In this document: positions 1-4,636 of the stretch, piece after piece
Position numbering within the stretch: position 1 is the first letter of the stretch
Layout: each line of letters opens with the position of its first letter
DNA from: Methanoregula sp.
GTDB lineage: Archaea; Halobacteriota; Methanomicrobia; Methanomicrobiales; Methanospirillaceae
DNA length: 5,665 bases
Direction: 5' to 3'
Assembly (NCBI GenBank): GCA_013331015.1
Contig: DUHF01000322.1
Coordinates: 1-5,665, forward strand
Position numbers and translations under genes: made by a program
Notes under the pieces: model-generated
What the model was told of the DNA's origin: nothing
Database searches by the model: none
Seen by the model: the letters and a program-made list of their open reading frames with translations, nothing else

Positions 1-740
1 TATCCCCCGATGGCCTGAAATGGTGCGCGGAGTATGCCGCACAGGAGAAGATCGGCATCCATATCCATCTCTCTGAGACCGAAAAGGAGGTGACCGACTG
101 TGTTACCCAGCACGGCAAACTCCCTGCCCCCTATCTTGACGACTGCGGCATCTTAACCCCCCGCACGGTTGCCGCCCACTGCTGCTGGCTGGACGAAGCC
201 GAATGCACGCTGCTTGGAAAACGCGGAGTCTCTGCCTCGCATAACCCGTCGAGCAACATGAAACTTGCCACCCACCGGGCAATGCCCTACCCCTGGCTTT
301 CCCGTGCCGGGGCAAACCCCTGCCTTGGCACGGACGGCTGTGCCTCCAATAATAACCTCGATATGTTCGAAGAGGCAAAGACCGCAGCCCTCCTCCAGAA
401 GTTCTTCTGGAACGACCCGACCATCCTGCCGGCGCCCGATGCGCTTCTCATGGCAGCCACCAACGGGGCAAAGGCGCTGGCACTCCCGACCGGGAAACTG
501 GCCGTTGGTGCCCCGGCCGACCTGATCCTCATCAGTACAAAAACGTCCTGCAACACCCCGCTTCATAACCCTGCCTCGAACCTCATCTACTCCTGCTCGG
601 GCAGTGCGGTCGAGACCACCATCTGCAACGGCGCGGTGCTCATGCTCGAACGCGAGATCCCAGGCGAGATGGAGATCCTTACCGGCGCAGCAGAGGCAGC
701 CAATAATCTCGTGAAGCGGTCACAGGATGCCCCCGCGTGA
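1..740 (+). CDS. dadD: 5'-deoxyadenosine / MTA / SAH deaminase (amidohydrolase), 5'-truncated by window edge
   Basis: The reading frame is open from base 3, so the true start lies upstream; the internal GTG at 90 is not the start because conserved sequence precedes it. About 245 C-terminal residues are visible of a family usually near 420-440. Visible motifs, in order, are HIHLSET (60-80), whose His and Glu are metal and substrate ligands; AAHC (His at 177-179, metal ligand); SHNPSSNMKLA; and GTDGCASNNNLDMFEE (Asp at 333-335, metal/catalytic). The N-terminal HxH metal motif is off the edge. The family is cytosolic, binds one metal, and deaminates 5'-deoxyadenosine, 5'-methylthioadenosine or S-adenosylhomocysteine to the inosine derivative. 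In methanogens this recycles by-products of radical-SAM and methylation reactions. Motifs place it firmly in the MTA/SAH deaminase group of amidohydrolases; which substrate is preferred cannot be read from sequence, so mtaD is an equally valid label. It is first in a run with the MBL gene. Confidence 0.88.
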   Translation, partial: SPDGLKWCAEYAAQEKIGIHIHLSETEKEVTDCVTQHGKLPAPYLDDCGILTPRTVAAHCCWLDEAECTLLGKRGVSASHNPSSNMKLATHRAMPYPWLSRAGANPCLGTDGCASNNNLDMFEEAKTAALLQKFFWNDPTILPAPDALLMAATNGAKALALPTGKLAVGAPADLILISTKTSCNTPLHNPASNLIYSCSGSAVETTICNGAVLMLEREIPGEMEILTGAAEAANNLVKRSQDAPA

Positions 741-2181
741 CCGCAGCATGAAGCGGAAGGGCTCATCACGGGCAGCGGTCATCCCGATCTGCATCCTGAT
801 CCTTGCACTGCTCGGCACGGCCGTATTCAGCGGCATCATCGATATCAATTCCCACTCTTCCCTCCGGCAGGGAACAACCGGTGACCTGCGGGCCTACTTC
901 CTCGATGTCGGGCAGGGCGACTCTTCGATCATTCTCTTCAAAGACCGGGTTATCGTCATCGATGCCGGCGATACGGACCAGGGCGGTACGGTTGTCTCTG
1001 CCCTGAAGCGGCTCGGGGTCCGGAAGATCGATCTTCTCGTTGCCACCCACCCGCATGCCGATCACATCGGCGGGATGCAGGATCTTCTCGCAGCTTTTCC
1101 GGTTGCAAAGGTGCTCGATTCGGGTATGCCTTCCACCTCAGTCCTGTACGAACGGTTCCTGGAAACCGTGGATAATTCGAACATCCCCTACCTTGTCGCA
1201 GAACAGGGCCAGACCATCGACCTCGACCCATCCCTCCGCATCCTCGTCCTCTCGCCCCCGGAGAACCGGATCGGCGAGGATCTCAACACCAACAGCATTG
1301 TTCTCAAGGTCTCGTACGGCACCGCAAACCTTCTCTTCACGGGCGACGCCACGACTGCTGCCGAGGATGTGATGGTAAAGAGCGGCTACCCGCTCGACGC
1401 TCAGGTTCTCAAGGTCGGGCACCATGGCAGTTCCGGTTCGGGTTCATCAGCCTTCCTCTCCCGCGTCAGCCCGGAGATTGCGGTCATCTCCACCGGCGCC
1501 GGCAACTCGTACGGCCACCCGCACCGGGAGACCCTTGAACGGCTCGCCCGGGCGGGAACGGCCATCTTCCGCACGGACGAGGTCGGAACGGTTCTTGTGA
1601 CGAGCAACGGGGAGACCTTCTCGGTCATGACCGAATCTGCGGGGGACGATATCTGGCGGCTCCCGACGGTTGCACCTGCCGGTGCCACCCCGGCTCCGGC
1701 AACCAGCGCAACGGCGATCCAACCCCCCACCTCCCCGCAGGCGGCCACGACCGGTACATCCCTGCCATTCACCCTCCCCGCGGTTCCGGAGAACGTGACC
1801 GTCCCGGTCCCCCCGGTTACGCTTCCTCAGGTCCAGATCGGGAACGCGTCATCCGTCCGGATCAGTGCGGTGCAGTTCGATGCCCCGGGCGATGACCGGC
1901 AGAACCTGAACGGCGAGTGGGTAAGGCTCACCAACACCGGCGGGGATATCGTTCTCCTTGCCGGCTTTACACTCTCGGATGCCGATACCCGCGACCTCTA
2001 TATCTTCCCGGCATTCCTTCTCATGCCCGGCGAACAGGTGACCGTCCATGCTGGCAGCGGGATGATGAACGATACGGCGCTCTTCATGGGAAAGACCGCC
2101 CCGGTCTTTGCCAACACCGGTGACGAAGCGGTCCTTAAGGACGGAAGCGGAACCATCATCGACCAGTACCGGGAGGGCTGA
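727..2181 (+). CDS. Membrane-anchored ComEC/Rec2-type metallo-beta-lactamase fused to a lamin-tail domain
   Basis: Residues 1-17 are basic and 18-37 form one hydrophobic segment (signal anchor, no lipobox Cys), so the rest probably faces outside. Residues ~54-300 are a metallo-beta-lactamase fold of the ComEC C-terminal type: DVGQGDS (60-66), the full metal motif HPHADH (108-113), TGD (205-207), GHHGS (231-235) and GHPH (263-266). All expected ligands are present, so it is probably active. Residues ~311-374 are a Pro/Thr/Ala/Val-rich linker. Residues ~377-482 resemble a lamin-tail domain (LTD), with GEWVRLTN, an L-x-GFTLSD strand and a final DGSGTIIDQY strand. The ComEC channel domain is absent, so this is not a full DNA-uptake protein. 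ComEC-type MBL domains and bacterial LTDs are both linked to surface nucleases; nuclease or phosphodiesterase activity is inference. The first ATG overlaps the deaminase by 14 bp. Met8 (748) starts 7 nt after that stop, puts lysine and arginine right at the N-terminus, and may be the true start; neither has a strong ribosome site. Confidence 0.87.
   Translation: MPPRDRSMKRKGSSRAAVIPICILILALLGTAVFSGIIDINSHSSLRQGTTGDLRAYFLDVGQGDSSIILFKDRVIVIDAGDTDQGGTVVSALKRLGVRKIDLLVATHPHADHIGGMQDLLAAFPVAKVLDSGMPSTSVLYERFLETVDNSNIPYLVAEQGQTIDLDPSLRILVLSPPENRIGEDLNTNSIVLKVSYGTANLLFTGDATTAAEDVMVKSGYPLDAQVLKVGHHGSSGSGSSAFLSRVSPEIAVISTGAGNSYGHPHRETLERLARAGTAIFRTDEVGTVLVTSNGETFSVMTESAGDDIWRLPTVAPAGATPAPATSATAIQPPTSPQAATTGTSLPFTLPAVPENVTVPVPPVTLPQVQIGNASSVRISAVQFDAPGDDRQNLNGEWVRLTNTGGDIVLLAGFTLSDADTRDLYIFPAFLLMPGEQVTVHAGSGMMNDTALFMGKTAPVFANTGDEAVLKDGSGTIIDQYREG
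2172..2177 (+). promoter_or_regulatory. Ribosome binding site (GGAGGG) for the DUF3006 gene
   Basis: GGAGGG sits 9 nt before the ATG at 2187 and matches the archaeal 16S anti-Shine-Dalgarno. It lies within the last codons of the MBL-LTD gene, so ribosomes ending that gene would be next to the new start. This supports translational coupling and fixes the DUF3006 start. Confidence 0.75.
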
Positions 2182-2186
2182 TCTCC

Positions 2187-2417
2187 ATGCAGGTCTCTGT
2201 TGACCGGATCGAGAGCGGCATTGCGATCCTTATCGGGCGTGAGGACGAGACCGTGCGGATCAGTATCCCCGCAGGCAGCCTCCCGGCGGGATGTCGCGAA
2301 GGTGACATTCTCACCCTTGCGCTGGAACGCGATGAGGTGGCAACCGCAGAAGCTAGGGCACGCGTCTTCAAAAGGATCGGGAAACTCCGGGCCGGCAGCA
2401 AAACCCCCGATCCCTGA
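2187..2417 (+). CDS. DUF3006 family small protein
   Basis: This 76-residue soluble protein begins MQVSVDRIESGIAIL and continues with an IPAGSLPAGCREGDIL segment. That is the usual DUF3006 pattern: a VDRIE-x-G-x-A start, a stretch with LP-x-G, then EGD followed by a strand and a charged helix. The length is normal for the family. No catalytic residues or membrane segment are visible. Members have no established biochemical role, but in bacteria and archaea they are often encoded beside ComEC-like metallo-beta-lactamases (from memory, not searched). Here the gene follows the MBL-LTD gene by 5 nt with a good internal ribosome site. The pairing suggests a function tied to that hydrolase, but the MBL-LTD protein probably faces outside while this one has no export signal, so direct contact is not assured. 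The fold is expected to be a small beta-barrel; this is inference. Confidence 0.8.
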   Translation: MQVSVDRIESGIAILIGREDETVRISIPAGSLPAGCREGDILTLALERDEVATAEARARVFKRIGKLRAGSKTPDP

Positions 2418-2428
2418 ATTGTTCCTGC

Positions 2429-2467
2429 GGGCGGGATTGTGCCCTTATTCGATCCCACAACATTTTT
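2429..2467 (+). terminator. Possible weak terminator after the deaminase-MBL-DUF3006 unit
   Basis: A GGGC/GCCC stem (2429-2432 with 2441-2444), overlapping an alternative GGGAT/ATCCC pair (2433-2437 with 2452-2456), is followed by five T's at 2463-2467. Archaeal termination depends mainly on T-runs, and this run is short. The 83-nt gap before the kinase is compatible with the end of one transcript, but read-through is equally possible. No convincing TATA box for the kinase was found in the rest of the gap. Confidence 0.3.
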
Positions 2468-2500
2468 CAACCTGCCCCCCTCATAGGCTCGTACACTATC

Positions 2501-3895
2501 ATGAAGGATACCATGCCCGGGGAACACCCCGCAGGATATGATCCGTTTGCGGACATCTACGATGTCCCCGAGGAGCCCTTCGGCATCGCGGCCGCCTACT
2601 GGAAGGCCTGCCTGATCCTCTTCTCGTTTGTCCTGATGGCAACCACGGTCGTCCTGCTCATGGGCGGTATCACCCCTCACGTGATCGGAGCGCTCTATGT
2701 CATCCCGGCGATCCTGTTTGCGTATTTCTACCGGCGCAGGGGTGTGCTGGTCGTCTATCTCATCTCGATGTTCTTCTTTGCTGTCGTTGTCCTGTTCCGG
2801 TATCCCGGTCACGATGATATCTTTGCTGCCGGGCTCCAGGCGATCCTCCTTATCGCGATTGCCCTGACCGTCTCCTACCTCACCCACTTCCTCCTGCTTG
2901 AGAAACGGAAGTATCACGCGATCTTCGACAACACCGAGAACGGGGTGGCGGTAGTGGATCTCACAACCCGGCACATCACCGAGATGAACCAGCGCTTCCG
3001 GCATGCCATCTGCATGCCGGCATCCGTACCTGAACCCCAGTCTCTTGAAATGTTCATCAAAGATCCGTCCCGGATCATCCTCTCCCTCCAGTCCTCGTGC
3101 ACGTCACAATCGATCGAGACAACCCTCCATCGGTGCGATGGTACGGAATGGGCAGCAGTCGTTGTCGGCAGGAAGATCTCGGGCAACCACGCGGTGCTCA
3201 CCTTTGTGGATATCACGGAAAAGAAGCGGCTGGATCTCGAACTCCACCGGCTCCACGAGGACGCGAACCTCTATCTCGACATCCTGACCCATGACATCAA
3301 CAACATCAACACGGCAAGTCTCAACTATGGCCGGCTGCTGGAAGCCCGGTCGGCTGATCCCGCAACGGACCTGACCAGAAACCTGGTGAGATCCTTAGAA
3401 AAGAGCGACGATATCATCAAAAACATCTCCACCCTCCGGAAGATCCAGGATGGCGGCGTGAACCGGATTCCTCTCCAGATATCAGCAATCATCAAGGGGG
3501 AGATCGCCCAGTTCTCCGGCATACCCATTGATTATGACGGGAGCACGGCAACCGTTCTTGCCGACGAGATGCTCTCGTCAGTCTTTTACAATCTCATCGG
3601 GAATGCGATCAAGTACGGGGGAAAAGATCCGGAGATCGTGATCCGTGTTGAAGAGAAAGAGACAAAAGCCGTGGTGACGATTGCCGATTCCGGCCCGGGT
3701 ATTCCGGATTACCTGAAACAGGGTGTTTTTGACCGGTTCCAGCGCGGTGATACCACGGTGAGCGGCAAGGGACTCGGGCTTTATATCTGCAAGACGCTCA
3801 TCGAGCGATATGGCGGCAGTATCCGTGTTGAAGACCGGGTGCCAGGTGAGCCGGGCAGGGGTGTTGTCTTCCGGTTCACGCTGCTCAGGCCGTGA
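2501..3895 (+). CDS. Membrane PAS-domain sensor histidine kinase
   Basis: Four hydrophobic helices at residues ~34-55, 58-77, 82-100 and 108-132 form the membrane input region, with almost no extracytoplasmic domain. A PAS-like domain follows (~136-240), starting AIFDNTENGVAVVD and ending at the usual DITEKK junction. The dimerisation helix carries the H-box LTHDINN with phospho-acceptor His264. The ATPase domain has all its boxes: N-box YNLIGNAIKY (363-372), G1 DSGPG (396-400), F-box FDRFQRG (410-416) and G2 GKGLGLYI (422-429). It should therefore be an active ATP-dependent autokinase that passes phosphate to a response regulator. No receiver domain is fused to it and no regulator gene is in the window, so it is an orphan kinase here. 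The signal is unknown; a ligand in the membrane or bound to PAS is possible. The start at 2501 lacks a clear ribosome site, and an ATG four codons later (2513) is an alternative. Confidence 0.93.
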   Translation: MKDTMPGEHPAGYDPFADIYDVPEEPFGIAAAYWKACLILFSFVLMATTVVLLMGGITPHVIGALYVIPAILFAYFYRRRGVLVVYLISMFFFAVVVLFRYPGHDDIFAAGLQAILLIAIALTVSYLTHFLLLEKRKYHAIFDNTENGVAVVDLTTRHITEMNQRFRHAICMPASVPEPQSLEMFIKDPSRIILSLQSSCTSQSIETTLHRCDGTEWAAVVVGRKISGNHAVLTFVDITEKKRLDLELHRLHEDANLYLDILTHDINNINTASLNYGRLLEARSADPATDLTRNLVRSLEKSDDIIKNISTLRKIQDGGVNRIPLQISAIIKGEIAQFSGIPIDYDGSTATVLADEMLSSVFYNLIGNAIKYGGKDPEIVIRVEEKETKAVVTIADSGPGIPDYLKQGVFDRFQRGDTTVSGKGLGLYICKTLIERYGGSIRVEDRVPGEPGRGVVFRFTLLRP

Positions 3896-3928
3896 GGATA
3901 CTGTTGTTTGCCAAAACATCCCCGTGAT

Positions 3929-3956
3929 GGGTTACCCGTTGCCGTTCCGGTAACCC
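3929..3956. repeat. Inverted repeat GGGTTACC / GGTAACCC between kinase and small zinc-ribbon gene
   Basis: An 8-bp perfect stem (3929-3936 with 3949-3956) encloses a 12-nt loop. A competing pairing uses TTACCCG (3932-3938) with CGGGTAA (3959-3965). There is no T-run after it, so it is a poor terminator. It lies 22-49 bp upstream of the TATA-like box of the next gene, where an archaeal regulator could bind. The kinase ends 33 nt before it. Confidence 0.5.
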
Positions 3957-3977
3957 CGCGGGTAAAAACCGATACGG

Positions 3978-3984
3978 TTTATTA
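3978..3984 (+). promoter_or_regulatory. TATA-like box (TTTATTA) for the 65-aa gene
   Basis: TTTATTA is centred about 27 nt before the ATG at 4008. Archaeal transcription usually begins 24-28 nt downstream of the box centre, so the predicted start falls at or next to the ATG. No Shine-Dalgarno sequence is seen before that ATG. Together these suggest a leaderless mRNA. The match to the archaeal consensus is moderate. Confidence 0.5.
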
Positions 3985-4007
3985 CCAAAAAGAGAGATGC
4001 TCCTGCT

Positions 4008-4205
4008 ATGACTCACCAGCACGAAGCGTTTGAAAAGCACGGCCCTGAAGGAGGCAGAACCTGCCGGGTCTGTTCCGGTGCAGCCCCTGATGGTGGGGAC
4101 CATGGCCCGGCTGGGATCTGCACTTCGTGCTGGTACAAGATCCTGGTTCTTATCCTCATTGTCATGATTGCTATCTCGTATGTGGTCTGGTTCGGGCTCC
4201 TGTAA
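4008..4205 (+). CDS. Small double-CxxC (zinc-ribbon-like) protein with one C-terminal membrane helix
   Basis: The 65-residue product has two CxxC pairs, CRVC (Cys19, Cys22) and CTSC (Cys38, Cys41), 15 residues apart. These could bind one zinc ion as a small ribbon or knuckle. The spacer is rich in Gly, Asp and Pro, and the first dozen residues contain three His. Residues ~43-63 form a single strongly hydrophobic helix that reaches almost to the end, which is tail-anchored topology, so the metal site would probably face the cytoplasm. I do not recognise a named family and assign no function. Support for it being real: the codon pattern fits the neighbours, the paired cysteines look conserved by design, and a TATA-like box is correctly placed. 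It stands alone, with 112 nt before it and 114 nt after it. An adaptor or membrane-recruitment role is possible but unsupported. Confidence 0.72.
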   Translation: MTHQHEAFEKHGPEGGRTCRVCSGAAPDGGDHGPAGICTSCWYKILVLILIVMIAISYVVWFGLL

Positions 4206-4213
4206 CGGTTACC

Positions 4214-4235
4214 GGGCCGCGCCCCTCCCTTTTTT
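4214..4235 (+). terminator. Terminator after the 65-aa gene
   Basis: A short GGGC/GCCC stem (4214-4217 with 4221-4224, loop CGC) is followed by a C-rich stretch and six T's at 4230-4235. It starts 8 nt after the stop codon at 4205. The T-run fits archaeal termination. It separates the small gene from the next promoter. Confidence 0.5.
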
Positions 4236-4274
4236 GTCATGGTTCAATCCAGTCAGCACCCATCGCATCCCCGG

Positions 4275-4283
4275 TTTTAAATA
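4275..4283 (+). promoter_or_regulatory. Strong archaeal TATA box (TTTTAAATA) for the 93-aa gene
   Basis: TTTTAAATA is a close match to the archaeal TATA consensus and stands out in C/G-rich DNA. The predicted transcription start is near 4303-4307, giving a leader of about 15 nt before the ATG at 4320. No purine/A-rich BRE is visible just upstream, where the DNA reads ATCCCCGG, so strength may be lower than the TATA box suggests. Confidence 0.7.
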
Positions 4284-4305
4284 GGGGGCGGGTACCAATA
4301 CCCCC
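4284..4305. repeat. Dyad symmetry between TATA box and predicted transcription start
   Basis: GGGTA (4290-4294) and TACCC (4299-4303) form a 5-bp dyad around CCAA, and an outer pairing of GGGGG (4284-4288) with CCCCC (4301-4305) is also possible. The element begins directly after the TATA box and ends near the expected start site, so a bound protein would block RNA polymerase. It could be a repressor operator or chance base composition. Confidence 0.4.
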
Positions 4306-4307
4306 TT

Positions 4308-4312
4308 GAGGT
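4308..4312 (+). promoter_or_regulatory. Ribosome binding site (GAGGT) for the 93-aa gene
   Basis: GAGGT ends 7 nt before the ATG at 4320 and supports that start. Two nearer ATGs (4313 and 4316) are out of frame with it; they lead only to a very short peptide and are too close to the site to be preferred. Confidence 0.65.
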
Positions 4313-4319
4313 ATGATGT

Positions 4320-4601
4320 ATGCCGCTGACAATTCCCGAGCTTGCCCTTGTCCTGTTTGAATACCTGAATGTGCTGGTCGCATTCTGCGCCATCGTGCTT
4401 GCGGTGCAGTGGAAGAGAACAGAGTTCTTTGCCGGGCTCTTCTTCCTGCTGCTCTATACCATTATCGATGCCGTGGAACTCTCGCTTGCAGCGCTCTTTG
4501 ACGTCTCTATGATCAATGCCTCGCAGTTCGGGTTTATCCTGCTGGCACTCACCGGTTTCATTCTCGGCATGCGGCCGGCTGCCGGGATCAGCAAAGGTTA
4601 A
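4320..4601 (+). CDS. Small three-helix membrane protein of unknown function
   Basis: The 93-residue product is almost entirely membrane-embedded, with hydrophobic helices at residues ~7-29, 36-60 and 67-84. A short QWKRTE loop joins the first two, and a basic tail (RPAAGISKG) ends it. By the positive-inside rule the loop at 30-34 and the C-terminus should be cytoplasmic, which is hard to satisfy with three simple helices unless one is re-entrant. Acidic residues lie within or at the edge of helices (Glu7, Glu14, Asp50, Glu53), which could serve ion handling or helix packing. I do not recognise a family. A good TATA box and ribosome site argue that it is a real, independently expressed gene. 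It ends 27 nt from the convergent acyl-CoA synthetase stop. It could be a subunit of a larger complex, but no partner is visible. Confidence 0.75.
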   Translation: MPLTIPELALVLFEYLNVLVAFCAIVLAVQWKRTEFFAGLFFLLLYTIIDAVELSLAALFDVSMINASQFGFILLALTGFILGMRPAAGISKG

Positions 4602-4636
4602 AAAAAGTATGGGGCTGCCTGTTCCGCGTTACGCGG
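4600..4636 (-). terminator. Minus-strand terminator for the acyl-CoA synthetase, with the stop codon in the hairpin loop
   Basis: A perfect 5-bp inverted repeat, CCGCG (4624-4628) and CGCGG (4632-4636), encloses only the TAA stop codon (TTA on the plus strand, 4629-4631). Read on the minus strand, the hairpin is followed after ~17 nt by seven T's (4606-4600). The gap is long for a bacterial-type intrinsic terminator, but a T-run alone can terminate archaeal RNA polymerase. The T-run overlaps the stop codon of the convergent gene. Confidence 0.5.

Noticed and set aside
90..92. GTG as the start of a short 216-residue deaminase
   Set aside because: Conserved HIHLSET sequence lies in frame upstream and the frame is open to the window edge, so the gene is cut by the window and does not start here.
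153..566. Minus-strand open frames opposite the deaminase
   Set aside because: They overlap fully conserved deaminase motifs, have Cys/Gly/Arg-biased composition and match no recognisable family.
1666..1848. Repetitive-looking Pro/Thr/Ala codons in the MBL-LTD gene, considered as a tandem repeat
   Set aside because: The stretch is low-complexity linker sequence without a constant repeat unit at the DNA level.
2441..2467. TTATT and T5 stretches considered as a TATA box for the kinase
   Set aside because: Neither matches the archaeal TATA consensus well, and the T5 is better explained as a weak termination signal.
2156..3004. A 282-codon open frame on the minus strand opposite the DUF3006 and kinase genes
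   Set aside because: Its translation is rich in Asp, Arg, Gln and Glu with no domain pattern, as expected from reading GC-rich membrane-protein codons backwards. The plus-strand kinase is unmistakable over the same DNA.
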